Origin: FEN-1250 sp039918615
GTDB taxonomy: Bacteria; Gemmatimonadota; Gemmatimonadetes; Gemmatimonadales; Gemmatimonadaceae
DNA length: 64,000 nucleotides
Assembly (NCBI GenBank): GCA_039918615.1
Contig: JBDSHG010000024.1
Location: 12,622-76,621 of the forward strand
Direction of reading: 5' to 3'
Shown here piece by piece: positions 8,556 through 16,845 of this stretch. The notes beneath the pieces are model-generated. The model saw only the letters and a list, made by a program, of their open reading frames with translations. It did not search any database and was not told where the DNA came from. The position numbers and the translations under genes are program-made. How positions within the stretch are numbered: the stretch's first letter is position 1; each line of letters opens with the position of its first letter.

Positions 8556-8668
8556 TATGATACCCTCCAACCTCTCGGACATGAACAAAAACATACGTTC
8601 TTACTGCTGAACTCGGTCTCCGGGACGGCACGCTGAGAGGAAAGGCGGCCACTTCGGCGACACCCTTA

Positions 8669-8697
8669 ATTGTAACACAGGTTGCGTCATAAGTCAA
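8669..8697 (-). promoter_or_regulatory. Strong sigma-70-type promoter for the ABM-like gene
   Basis: Reading the minus strand, TTGACT and TACAAT are separated by exactly 17 bases. Five of six bases in each hexamer match consensus, which is exceptional in this GC-rich window. Transcription would start near 8661, leaving a leader of about 70-100 bases. Confidence 0.7.
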
Positions 8698-8718
8698 GTC
8701 TTATCAACGATTTATGAC
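8686..8718. promoter_or_regulatory. Candidate operator, inverted repeat GTCATAA/TTATGAC
   Basis: GTCATAA at 8686-8692 and its exact complement TTATGAC at 8712-8718 flank and overlap the -35 element of the promoter at 8669-8697. A dimeric regulator bound here would cover the -35 hexamer. The regulator is not identified. Confidence 0.4.
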
Positions 8719-8900
8719 TAACATGCAGGTATTGGCGGACGCGCCTTTGACCCAGGATTCATTATTACCCCCTCCTCCCGAAGCCGCCGAAACAGGGTCC
8801 GGTGGCTCACGCCCAGGGCTCGGCAGATCGCCTCCATGCCCACCGCTTTGCCCCGAGGCAAGAGCGGTTCGAGCAGAGTTACTACCCGGCCCCGGTGCCC
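8718..8900 (-). pseudogene. Helix-turn-helix domain fragment (AraC-like), truncated
   Basis: The minus strand reads through 60 codons to a TAG at 8718-8720. The central part, MEAICRALGVSHRTLFRRL followed by REEG, has the spacing and residues of an AraC-type or Fis-type helix-turn-helix recognition segment, preceded by a TLLEPLLPRG helix. There is no start codon before this segment other than the internal ATG at 8837, and no effector domain. I read it as the 3' remnant of a regulator gene just downstream of aguA. A 38-residue peptide from the internal ATG cannot be excluded. Confidence 0.35.
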
Positions 8901-8901
8901 G

Positions 8902-9999
8902 CTAGCGCGACGCGGGCTGCTGCTGCGTCAGACAGTGCAGTGTGCCGAGCCCCCACACGAGATCCACCGCGTGGATTCCCACCACTTCTCGCGTCGGAAA
9001 GAGCTCTGCGATCGTGTTCAGCGCCGAGCGGTCGTTGCGGTCGTTGAACGTCGGCACCAGCACCACGCCGTTCGCGATGTAGAAGTTCGCGTAGCTCGCC
9101 GGCAGCCGCTCGCCCTGCATCGTCACCGGGCGCGGGAAGGGAAGGTGCACCACACGCAGCCCGCCCGGCCACGTCTTCGCCGCAAGCGCCAACCGATGCA
9201 CGTTGTCCATCGACCGCTCGTGATTCTCGTCGGCGGGATCCTCCTCCACCGCGAGCACGATCGTGCGCTCGTCCGTGAAGCGCGCGATGTCATCGACGTG
9301 ACCATGGGTGTCATCGCCGACGCACCCCTCGCCGAGCCAGATCGTTCGCGTCGCGCCGAGGTAGTGCGCGAAGGCGCGCTCGTAATCGGCGCGCGACACG
9401 CCCGGATTGCGCACCTGCACCTCGGAGAGCAGCCACTCCTCCGTGACCAACATCGCGCCCGCACCATTCGTCTCGATCCCGCCACCCTCGAGCACCAGCC
9501 GCCCGCCACCAGCGGGGCGCAGCGCCTCCTCGCGCGCGAGCCCGGAGAGCTCCGCCACCTCCATCCCGATCATCTCGTCGCGCGCGAAGTTGTCGTACTT
9601 CGCCCATCCGTTGAAGCGCCAGCTCACCCAGTGCACCGCACCGCTCGGCGCCATCACCGCCGTGGGCGCCGAGTCGCGGAGCCACACGCGATCGGTACCC
9701 ACCTTGTGCAGTCCGATGCGCGCGAAGTTCACCCCGTGCGCCACGAGCTGCTCGCGCGCCTCGTCCATCACCGCCTCGTCGTCGCACAGTACCTCGACGT
9801 GCTCGTGGCGGCTCAACACGCGCACGATCTCCGCGTACACCCACGGAATCGGCTCGAATTTCCCCGGCCAGTCCGGACGATGATGCGGCCACCCGATCCA
9901 CGTCGCCTCGTGCGCCTCCCACTCGGCCGGCATCCGCTGCGCCGGGAAGTGTACGCCGTCGTCTCGACGCGAGTACACCGAGCTCTCCGACTCGCTCAC
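8902..9999 (-). CDS. aguA: Agmatine deiminase
   Basis: A 365-residue member of the guanidino-group-modifying superfamily that converts agmatine to N-carbamoylputrescine and ammonia. Visible family blocks: MPAEWEAHEATWIGWPHH at the N-terminus, TDRVWLRDSAPTAV, LVLEGGGIETNGAGAML, GDDTHGHVDDIARF carrying the catalytic His, and SYANFYIANGVVLVPTFND. The catalytic cysteine is in LGTLHCLTQQ near the end. I chose the GTG at 9999, which overlaps the stop of aguB in a GTGA; the upstream frame lies inside aguB. With aguB it completes the agmatine-to-putrescine route. Confidence 0.93.
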   Translation of the reverse strand: MSESESSVYSRRDDGVHFPAQRMPAEWEAHEATWIGWPHHRPDWPGKFEPIPWVYAEIVRVLSRHEHVEVLCDDEAVMDEAREQLVAHGVNFARIGLHKVGTDRVWLRDSAPTAVMAPSGAVHWVSWRFNGWAKYDNFARDEMIGMEVAELSGLAREEALRPAGGGRLVLEGGGIETNGAGAMLVTEEWLLSEVQVRNPGVSRADYERAFAHYLGATRTIWLGEGCVGDDTHGHVDDIARFTDERTIVLAVEEDPADENHERSMDNVHRLALAAKTWPGGLRVVHLPFPRPVTMQGERLPASYANFYIANGVVLVPTFNDRNDRSALNTIAELFPTREVVGIHAVDLVWGLGTLHCLTQQQPASR

Positions 10000-10907
10000 C
10001 CGATGTAGCGATTGAGGATCGGACCGTATGCATCGATGCGGCGGTCGCGCAGAAAGGGCCAGTTGCGCCGCGTGTACTCGATCGCGCCGGGATCGATCAC
10101 CGCCGTGAGGATCGCGGGCTCGGTGCCCGCTTCGGTGATGATGCGGCCATACGGATCGCACACGAATGAATGTCCGAAGAACTCGAGTCCATCGGTGCCG
10201 GGCTCGGACTCGAAGCCCACGCGATTCACTGCGGCGACGTACACGCCGTTCGCGATCGCGTGCGCGCGCTGCGCCGTGCGCCACGCGTCGGCCTGCGCCG
10301 CGCCCCACTCCTCCTTCTCCTTCGGATGCCAGCCGATCGCCGTCGGATAGAAGAGAATCTGCGCGCCCATGAGCGCCGTGATGCGCGCCGCCTCCGGATA
10401 CCACTGATCCCAACAGATCAGCACGCCGATCGTCGCCACCTTCGTCTTGAACACACGGAAGCCGCTCGGTGGAATCGATTCGTCGTGCTGATAGATCTCG
10501 CCCGGCGTGAAGTAGTACTTCTCGTGGTAGAGCGGATCATCGGGGATGTGCATCTTGCGGTAGGTGCCGAGCAGCGCGCCGTCCGTGTCGATGACCGCTG
10601 CCGAATTGTGGTAGACACCGGGCCCGCGCTTCTCGAAGATCGGCACGATGATCACGACGCCGAGCTCCTTCGCGACGCGCTGCATGCGCTCGGTAACAGG
10701 ACCGGGGATCGTCTCGGCGAGATCGAAGCGCTCGGCGTCCGTCACTTTGCAAAAATACGGCGCGTCGAAGAGCTCCTGCAGACAGATGATCTGCGCGCCG
10801 AGCTTCGCCGCCTCGCGAATGCCGCGCTCGCCCGCGTCGACCGCCTCGGCCGCGTTCGCCGGCACCGCCTGTTGAACGAGACCGATCGTAAATGGAGTGT
10901 CAGCCAC
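9996..10907 (-). CDS. aguB: N-carbamoylputrescine amidase
   Basis: A 303-residue nitrilase-superfamily amidohydrolase that turns N-carbamoylputrescine into putrescine, CO2 and ammonia. The catalytic triad is readable: Glu in IICLQELFDAPYFC (about residue 47), Lys in YRKMHIPDDPLYHEKYYF (about 122) and Cys in GVLICWDQWYPEAAR (about 160). The start is GTG at 10907, giving the N-terminus VADTPFTIGLVQQAVPAN typical of the family. The gene lies 20 bases downstream of the glycerate kinase gene and overlaps aguA by 4 bases. Arginine decarboxylase, which would make agmatine, is not in the window. Confidence 0.93.
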   Translation of the reverse strand: MADTPFTIGLVQQAVPANAAEAVDAGERGIREAAKLGAQIICLQELFDAPYFCKVTDAERFDLAETIPGPVTERMQRVAKELGVVIIVPIFEKRGPGVYHNSAAVIDTDGALLGTYRKMHIPDDPLYHEKYYFTPGEIYQHDESIPPSGFRVFKTKVATIGVLICWDQWYPEAARITALMGAQILFYPTAIGWHPKEKEEWGAAQADAWRTAQRAHAIANGVYVAAVNRVGFESEPGTDGLEFFGHSFVCDPYGRIITEAGTEPAILTAVIDPGAIEYTRRNWPFLRDRRIDAYGPILNRYIG

Positions 10908-10927
10908 TATTGCACTGTGTCCGTCGG

Positions 10928-12385
10928 TTATTCGATGATCTTGCGGAATGAGCCCGAGAGCCGCGCGAGCGATCCAGCGGGAGTGCGCATGCGCGAAGAG
11001 CCGCTCGGCGGCGGCGCGCAGATGCCGATGACGATGTCCATCACGTTCGTCGAGGTGAGGTCGGTGCGGAGCAGCGCTCCCGCCGCGTCGAGCGATGGAT
11101 GCGAATCGTGCGCCGCGAGATCGGCGTCGGGCGTGCGGCCGGCTTTTTCGATCGCCCCCCACGTCTCCTTGTCGACGATGGCGCCCGCTGCATCCGTCGG
11201 ACCATCACGCCCATCGGTACCGCACGCGAGCAGCGTCGATGCGCGCGCGCTCTTCGCCGTTGCCAGCTCACGCGCAGCCGCCAGCGCGAGCTCCTGGCAC
11301 CGTCCACCGGCTCCGGTCGCATCGCCCATGGTAACCGTCGTTTCACCCCCCCAAAGAAGGCAGCTTTGCACTGGTCGATTGGTTAGTGGCGATGTCCCAG
11401 AGCCACAATAGCTTATAAGTGTCGACGCCAGCCTCTTGCCCACCTGGGCGGCCTCTCCAGCGAGTGCGGTGCTCAGAATTCGTGGCTCGTAGCCGAGCTC
11501 TTTGGCGCGAGCAGCCGCCGCTTCGAGAGCGACACGATTGCTGGCTATGATCTTGCGCTCGACGTTGGCGAAGATGTTGTCGCCGGGCTTTGGCGTTTCC
11601 CGGGAAGGGTCGTGCTGCACCGCGGCAACGTGATGGCGCAACGACCCGGGGATTCGATCCCATAGCTTGGCAGATTCGAGCAACGAACGGATCTCACTCG
11701 CGCTACTGGGGTCCGGCGAGCAGGGGCCCGATCCGATTGCGGCAAGATCATCGCCGATCACATCGGAGACAATGAAGTTTCGCGTGCGCGCAGAGCTCAA
11801 TGCAGCAGAGAGCCGGCCTGCGCTCCAGCGAGTGAACCGTTTGCGGATGAGATTCATGGTCGCAATATCCAACCCGGAACCGAGCAGGAGCGCGAAGAGC
11901 TGCAGCATCTCTTCGGGCTTGATCGATCCATCCGGTGCGGCCACAAGACTCGTCGCGCCGCCGGAGAGCAGCACCCAGACCTCATCGTCCGGCTTCACCT
12001 GTCGCACGATTTTCCCGACGGCATCCGCTGCGGCGATCGACTTCGCGCCGGGCAAGGGATGCTCGCCCGCGACGAAATCGATGCGCGGATGGGGAGTCGG
12101 CAACACGCGCGGCGCGACGATCACGCCGCCCGCGGGCTCGAGCTTGCGCGCTGCGAGGAAGTCTACCGCGGCGATCGCCATCGGATTCGCGGCTTTCCCG
12201 ATCGCGATGATCCAGATGCGTTTCTGGCCGATCTCCTTCGAGACTTTCTCGAGCGCCGCAGTCATCGCGGGCCCCGGCGCGACCGCGCGCACCGCGGCCC
12301 AGTACAGCTGGACGAGTGCCATTCTCGCATCGATCGGACGTCCCGCGGGCATCACGGCCCACTGGGGTTGGCTCGGTGTTTTCAT
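10928..12385 (-). CDS. gck: Glycerate 2-kinase (DUF4147/MOFRL family)
   Basis: A 485-residue MOFRL-family glycerate kinase. Blocks seen: AIGKAANPMA near residue 63, VLLSGGATSLVAAPDGSI, the SDVIGDDLAAIGSGPCSPDP segment, and the C-terminal MOFRL domain with GAGGRCQELALAAA and ACGTDGRDGPTDAAGAIVD. The type makes 2-phosphoglycerate from D-glycerate, the step that joins the serine cycle to phosphoenolpyruvate. Start is the ATG at 12385; the region before it is the divergent promoter zone shared with the serine-cycle operon. Several family positions are variant, for example FTRWSAGRL where others have an S-x-x-K-G-G-R-L pattern. The middle part is somewhat less GC-rich than its surroundings. Confidence 0.85.
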   Translation of the reverse strand: MKTPSQPQWAVMPAGRPIDARMALVQLYWAAVRAVAPGPAMTAALEKVSKEIGQKRIWIIAIGKAANPMAIAAVDFLAARKLEPAGGVIVAPRVLPTPHPRIDFVAGEHPLPGAKSIAAADAVGKIVRQVKPDDEVWVLLSGGATSLVAAPDGSIKPEEMLQLFALLLGSGLDIATMNLIRKRFTRWSAGRLSAALSSARTRNFIVSDVIGDDLAAIGSGPCSPDPSSASEIRSLLESAKLWDRIPGSLRHHVAAVQHDPSRETPKPGDNIFANVERKIIASNRVALEAAAARAKELGYEPRILSTALAGEAAQVGKRLASTLISYCGSGTSPLTNRPVQSCLLWGGETTVTMGDATGAGGRCQELALAAARELATAKSARASTLLACGTDGRDGPTDAAGAIVDKETWGAIEKAGRTPDADLAAHDSHPSLDAAGALLRTDLTSTNVMDIVIGICAPPPSGSSRMRTPAGSLARLSGSFRKIIE

Positions 12386-12478
12386 CGATCGTAAGATTGC
12401 GGATCCGCGCGCCCCGCGCGAGTGCGACAATCCGTTCCCCAATTCGAACTGAACGAACTTTCTCTCGGAGTGTCCGAT

Positions 12479-13714
12479 ATGCCCGGTCGAAATTTTCTGT
12501 TTGTTCCTGGTCCCACCAACGTTCCCGACCGTATTCTGAATGCGATGCATCGGGCATCGGAAGACCATCGTTCTCCGGTCTTCCCGAAGCTTCCTCTCAG
12601 CATATTCCCCGACCTGAAAAAGGTGTTCCGCACGACGGAAGGGACGCCGTTCATTTTCGCCGCGACCGGCACCGGCATGTGGGAGGCTTCACTCTCGAAC
12701 ACCTGTAGTCCGGGCGACAAGGTGCTCGCCGTGCGCTATGGACAGTTCTGCCACCTCTTCATCGATTGCGCGCAGCGCCTTGGCCTGCAGGTAGATATCA
12801 TCGATGTGCCCTGGGGAGAAGGCGCATCGCCGGAGAAGATCGAGGAGAAGCTCCGCGCCGACACGAAGCACGAGTACAAGGGCGTGCTCGTCGTGCACAA
12901 CGAAACATCCACCGGCGTAACGAGCGACATTGCCGCCGTGCGCAAGGCGATCGACAACGCGAAGCACCCCGCGCTGCTCTACGTCGATGGGGTGAGCTCC
13001 ATCGGCAGCCTCGAGTTCCGCATGGATGATTGGGGCGTCGATCTCGCGATCACCGGATCGCAGAAGGGCTTCATGCTCCCAGCCGGTCTCGGGCTCATCG
13101 GCGTCAGTCAGAAGGCGCTCGCACGTCGCGAGAGCGCGAAGCTCCCGCGCGTCTTCTTCGACTTCGGCGATCAGCTCAAGGCGAATGCCACCGGCTACTT
13201 CCCGTACACGCCGCCGCTCACGCTCCTCTACGGCCTGCGCGAGTCGCTCGACATGCTCCTCGAGGAAGGGCTCGATAAGGTCTACGCGCGCCACCATCGC
13301 CTTGCGGAAGGCACGCGCGGCGCGGTGAAGGCGTGGGGACTTCAGCTCTGCGCGAAGGACCCGAAGTGGAACTCCGACACGGTCTCCGCGGTCATGGTGC
13401 CCGCCGGCATCGATGGCGCGCAGGTCATCTCCACGGCATTCAAAAAGTACAACCTCGCGCTCGGCGCGGGGCTCTCTCAGATGGCCGGTAAGCTCTTCCG
13501 CATCGGGCACCTCGGCGATCTCAACGAGCTGATGTTGCTCGGCGCGATCGCGGGCGCCGAGATGGCGATGCGCGATGTCGGCATGACGCAGATCGTTCCC
13601 GGCAGCGGAGTCGGCGCGGCTTCGGAGTACTGGCGCACCGGCGGCACGACCTCATCTGCTCCTGCGGCGAAGAGCGCCGAGACGCGCAACGAGCCTGCCG
13701 TAGCCGCTCGATGA
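12479..13714 (+). CDS. sga: Serine--glyoxylate aminotransferase
   Basis: A 411-residue class V PLP-dependent aminotransferase. FVPGPTNVPDRILNAMHRAS at the N-terminus, the cofactor lysine in ITGSQKGFMLPAGLG (about residue 200), DGVSSIGSLEFRMDDWGVD before it, and LRIGHLGDLNE-like FRIGHLGDLNELMLLG near the end match serine-glyoxylate aminotransferases. The enzyme transfers the amino group of serine to glyoxylate, giving hydroxypyruvate and glycine. The ATG at 12479 has a GGAG about nine bases upstream. It is first in a six-gene operon and overlaps the malyl-CoA lyase start by four bases (ATGA). The C-terminal 25 residues are low-complexity Ser/Ala-rich. Confidence 0.9.
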   Translation: MPGRNFLFVPGPTNVPDRILNAMHRASEDHRSPVFPKLPLSIFPDLKKVFRTTEGTPFIFAATGTGMWEASLSNTCSPGDKVLAVRYGQFCHLFIDCAQRLGLQVDIIDVPWGEGASPEKIEEKLRADTKHEYKGVLVVHNETSTGVTSDIAAVRKAIDNAKHPALLYVDGVSSIGSLEFRMDDWGVDLAITGSQKGFMLPAGLGLIGVSQKALARRESAKLPRVFFDFGDQLKANATGYFPYTPPLTLLYGLRESLDMLLEEGLDKVYARHHRLAEGTRGAVKAWGLQLCAKDPKWNSDTVSAVMVPAGIDGAQVISTAFKKYNLALGAGLSQMAGKLFRIGHLGDLNELMLLGAIAGAEMAMRDVGMTQIVPGSGVGAASEYWRTGGTTSSAPAAKSAETRNEPAVAAR

Positions 13715-14658
13715 GCTTCACCCGGCACGAGCCGGCTCGCTTCCGCCTCCAGCGGAGCGAGCTGGCGGTCCCCGGCTCGCGCGTGGAGATGTTCTCCAAG
13801 GCGGCCGACGGTCCCGCGGACTTCGTCTTCCTCGATCTCGAAGACGCGGTTGCTCCCAACGATAAGGAGCAGGCGCGCCTCAACGTCATCGAGGCGCTCA
13901 AAACGATTCCCTGGCGCGCGCGAGGGAAGACGATCTCCGTGCGCATCAACGGCATCGACACACACTATATGTATCGCGACGTCGTCGACGTCATCGAGCA
14001 GGCAGGCCAGTTCGTCGACACGGTGCTCATCCCGAAGGTCGGCGTGCCGTCGGACGTGTACATGGTCGACGCGCTGCTTACGCAGATCGAGGATTCCAAA
14101 AAGCTCCCGCACCGAATCGGCATCGAAGTGCTCATCGAGACCGCGCTCGGCATGGCGAACGTCGAGGCGATCGCGCAGGCGAGCGAGCGGCTCGAGGCGA
14201 TGCACTTCGGCGTCGCGGACTATGCGGCGAGCGTGCGCGCGCGCACGACGAACATCGGCGGCCTCAACCCCGACTATCCCGGCGATCAGTGGCACTTCGG
14301 CATTTCGCGGATGGTCGTCGCGTGCCGCGCCTACGGCCTTCGCGCCATCGATGGCCCCTTCGGTGACTTCAAGGATCCAGATGGCTTCAAGCTCGCCGCG
14401 CGGCGCGCCGCTGCTCTCGGATGCGAGGGAAAGTGGGCGATCCACCCGACACAGATCGATCTCGCGAACGAGCTCTTCACTCCGTCGCCGGACGAGGTCA
14501 CGAAGGCGAAGCGCATTCTCGACGCGCTCGCGGAAGCAGAGGCGCAGGGACGCGGCGCAGCCTCGCTCGACGGCCGACTCATCGACGCGGCATCCGCGAA
14601 GATGGCGCAGAACATCGTCGTGATGGCTGGTGAGATTTCGAAGAAGACGGGGACGTAA
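13711..14658 (+). CDS. mcl: L-malyl-CoA / beta-methylmalyl-CoA lyase
   Basis: A 315-residue CitE-like TIM-barrel lyase cleaving malyl-CoA to acetyl-CoA and glyoxylate. RLQRSELAVPGSRVEMFSKA at the N-terminus, the metal-binding Glu in DFVFLDLEDAVAPNDKEQAR, VRINGIDTHYMYRDVVDV, IGIEVLIETALGMANVEAIA, and GCEGKWAIHPTQIDLANELF are the blocks seen in MclA of serine-cycle methylotrophs and in Chloroflexus/Rhodobacter Mcl enzymes, rather than in citrate lyase beta subunits. It lies between sga and mtkA, which supports the malyl-CoA role. The start overlaps the sga stop. Confidence 0.9.
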   Translation: MSFTRHEPARFRLQRSELAVPGSRVEMFSKAADGPADFVFLDLEDAVAPNDKEQARLNVIEALKTIPWRARGKTISVRINGIDTHYMYRDVVDVIEQAGQFVDTVLIPKVGVPSDVYMVDALLTQIEDSKKLPHRIGIEVLIETALGMANVEAIAQASERLEAMHFGVADYAASVRARTTNIGGLNPDYPGDQWHFGISRMVVACRAYGLRAIDGPFGDFKDPDGFKLAARRAAALGCEGKWAIHPTQIDLANELFTPSPDEVTKAKRILDALAEAEAQGRGAASLDGRLIDAASAKMAQNIVVMAGEISKKTGT

Positions 14659-14742
14659 GCACACCGGCTGACCGTCGCAAATTCGGCGCGGCCAGTCTAC
14701 ATATTTCAGCATCGACGGGCTGACACCCACACCGAGCAGTCA

Positions 14743-15939
14743 ATGGACATTCACGAATATCAGGCGAAAGAGTTGCTGTCCGGCTTCGGTGTTGCAGTGC
14801 CGAAGGGTGGTGTCGTGTACACTCCCGATCAGGCGGTGTACCGGGCCGAGGAGATCGGTGGGGGACGCTGGGTCGTGAAGGCGCAGATCCATTCGGGTGC
14901 GCGCGGAAAGGCCGGCGGCATCAAGCTCTGCACCACAGCCGAAGAGGTGCGCGCAGCGGCGACGGAGCTGCTCGGCAAGAAGCTCGTCACGCATCAGACC
15001 GGACCCGCGGGGAAAATCGTGCATCGCCTCTACGTCGAGTCCGCGGTACCGATCAGGCGCGAGCTGTACATCGGGCTCGTGCTCGATCGGCGATCGGAGC
15101 GCGTGTGCGTCGTCGCGGCGCCGGAAGGGGGAATGGAGATCGAAGAGATCGCTGCCGCCTCGCCCGACACCATGCTCAAGGTGATGATCGAGCCCGCGGT
15201 CGGCATGCAGCCCTTTCAGGCGCGCGAGATTGCGTTTGGGCTCAAGCTCAACCCCGCCGAGATCAACCAGGCCGTCAAGGCGATTCTCGGCGCGTATCGC
15301 GCCTTCCGCGATCTCGATGCGACGATGGTCGAGATCAACCCGCTCGCGATCACGGAGAGCGGACAGGTGCTCGCGCTCGATGCGAAAATGCAGTTCGACG
15401 ACAACGCCATGTTCCGCAATCCCGGCGTCGCCGAGCTGCGCGACTACGCCGAGGAAGACCCTCGCGATGCGGAGGCCGCGAAGCACGGGCTGAATTACAT
15501 CGCGCTCGAGGGGGCGATCGGCTGTATCGTGAATGGCGCAGGGCTGGCCATGGCCACGATGGATATGATCACCCACGCTGGCGGCGAGCCGGCGAACTTT
15601 CTCGATATCGGCGGTGGAGCCTCTCCAGAGCGCGTTGCCGCAGCGTTTCGTCTCGTCCTCTCCGATCCTCGCGTGCGTTGCGTGCTCGTCAACATCTTCG
15701 CGGGCATCAATCGCTGCGACTGGGTAGCCGAGGGGATCATTCAGGCGGCGAAGGACGTGAACGTGCCGGTGCCGATCGTGGCGCGGCTCGCGGGAACGAA
15801 CGTCGAGCAGGGACGGCAAATATTGCGCGACAGTGGACTGAGCATCATCTCCGCAGATACCCTTGCGGATGCAGCCGAGAAAGCGGTCGCTGCATTGAAT
15901 GCACCAGTGGCTCGCACCATCAGGGAGAAAGTCTCGTGA
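14743..15939 (+). CDS. mtkA: Malate thiokinase (malate--CoA ligase) beta subunit
   Basis: A 398-residue ATP-grasp subunit related to succinyl-CoA synthetase beta. It begins MDIHEYQAKELLSGFGVAVP, has KAQIHSGARGKAGGIKL, the Mg/ATP part VEINPLAITESGQVLALDAK, and GGEPANFLDIGGGASPERV plus VNIFAGINRCDWVAEGI. The signature INRCDWVAEG and the overall pattern resemble MtkA of Methylobacterium rather than SucC. Its place between malyl-CoA lyase and hydroxypyruvate reductase makes malate the likely acid. It activates malate with CoA and ATP to malyl-CoA. An 84-base gap separates it from mcl; it overlaps mtkB by four bases. Confidence 0.87.
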   Translation: MDIHEYQAKELLSGFGVAVPKGGVVYTPDQAVYRAEEIGGGRWVVKAQIHSGARGKAGGIKLCTTAEEVRAAATELLGKKLVTHQTGPAGKIVHRLYVESAVPIRRELYIGLVLDRRSERVCVVAAPEGGMEIEEIAAASPDTMLKVMIEPAVGMQPFQAREIAFGLKLNPAEINQAVKAILGAYRAFRDLDATMVEINPLAITESGQVLALDAKMQFDDNAMFRNPGVAELRDYAEEDPRDAEAAKHGLNYIALEGAIGCIVNGAGLAMATMDMITHAGGEPANFLDIGGGASPERVAAAFRLVLSDPRVRCVLVNIFAGINRCDWVAEGIIQAAKDVNVPVPIVARLAGTNVEQGRQILRDSGLSIISADTLADAAEKAVAALNAPVARTIREKVS

Positions 15940-16844
15940 GCATTCTGATCGACGAAAAGACCCGGATTCTCTTCCAGGGATTCACGGGCGACAAGTCGAC
16001 CTTCCACGCGAAGGAAGCGATCGAGTACGGCACGAAGATCGTCGGCGGTGTCACTCCCGGAAAAGGCGGTGGTAAGCATCTGGGACTTCCCGTGTTCGAT
16101 ACAATGAAGGAAGCAGTGGCGGAGACTGGAGCGACGGCGAGCGGCATCTTCGTCCCGGCGCCGTTCTGCGCCGACGCGATCATGGAAGCCGCAGACGCCG
16201 GTATTCAGCTCATCGTCTGCATCACCGACGGCATCCCGGCTCAGGATATGATGCGCGTCAAGCGCTACATGCTTCGCTACTCGCGCGAGCGGAAGCCCAC
16301 GCTGATCGGTCCGAATTGCGCCGGCGTCATCTCGCCGGGCAAAGCGATGATCGGCATCATGCCCGGCAGCATCTACACGCAGGGGCGAGTCGGCATTGTG
16401 TCTCGCTCCGGCACGCTCGGCTACGAGGCCGCGGCGCAGATGCAGGCGCTCGGCATCGGGGTGAGCACGAGCGTCGGCATCGGCGGCGATCCGATCAACG
16501 GAAGCTCGTTCGTCGACATGCTGCAGCGCTTCGAAGCCGATGACGAAACCGACGCTGTGATGATGATCGGCGAAATCGGCGGCCCGCAGGAGGCCGAGGC
16601 ATCGCTGTGGGCGCGCGACAACATGTCGAAGCCGATCGTCGGCTACGTCGCCGGGCTTTCGGCGCCGCGCGGACGCCGCATGGGGCACGCCGGCGCGATC
16701 ATTTCCGCATTCGGCGACAGCGCGCTCGAGAAGGCGGAGATCATGCGCAACTCGGGACTCACTGTTGCGTCGAGTCCCGCCGAGCTCGGATCGGCGATGA
16801 AGCAGGCGCTTTCGAAGCCTGCTCGTCGCGTGGTGCTTGCCTGA
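15936..16844 (+). CDS. mtkB: Malate thiokinase (malate--CoA ligase) alpha subunit
   Basis: A 302-residue CoA-binding subunit. It starts at GTG 15936, overlapping mtkA in a GTGA. The CoA-binding Rossmann part has LFQGFTGDKSTFHAKEAIEYG and VGGVTPGKGGGKHLGLPVF; the GPNCAGVISPGKAMIG block follows; the phosphorylated histidine is in RRMGHAGAIISAFG (about residue 247). These are shared with SucD, so the malate assignment again relies on the partner subunit and on the neighbours. Together the subunits make malyl-CoA for the lyase. Confidence 0.87.
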   Translation: MSILIDEKTRILFQGFTGDKSTFHAKEAIEYGTKIVGGVTPGKGGGKHLGLPVFDTMKEAVAETGATASGIFVPAPFCADAIMEAADAGIQLIVCITDGIPAQDMMRVKRYMLRYSRERKPTLIGPNCAGVISPGKAMIGIMPGSIYTQGRVGIVSRSGTLGYEAAAQMQALGIGVSTSVGIGGDPINGSSFVDMLQRFEADDETDAVMMIGEIGGPQEAEASLWARDNMSKPIVGYVAGLSAPRGRRMGHAGAIISAFGDSALEKAEIMRNSGLTVASSPAELGSAMKQALSKPARRVVLA

Positions 16845-16845
16845 T

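Noticed and set aside
14743..16844. Reading mtkA/mtkB as succinyl-CoA synthetase sucCD
   Set aside because: The subunits are homologous, but the neighbours (malyl-CoA lyase, serine-glyoxylate aminotransferase, hydroxypyruvate reductase) and the MtkA-like sequence favour malate thiokinase.
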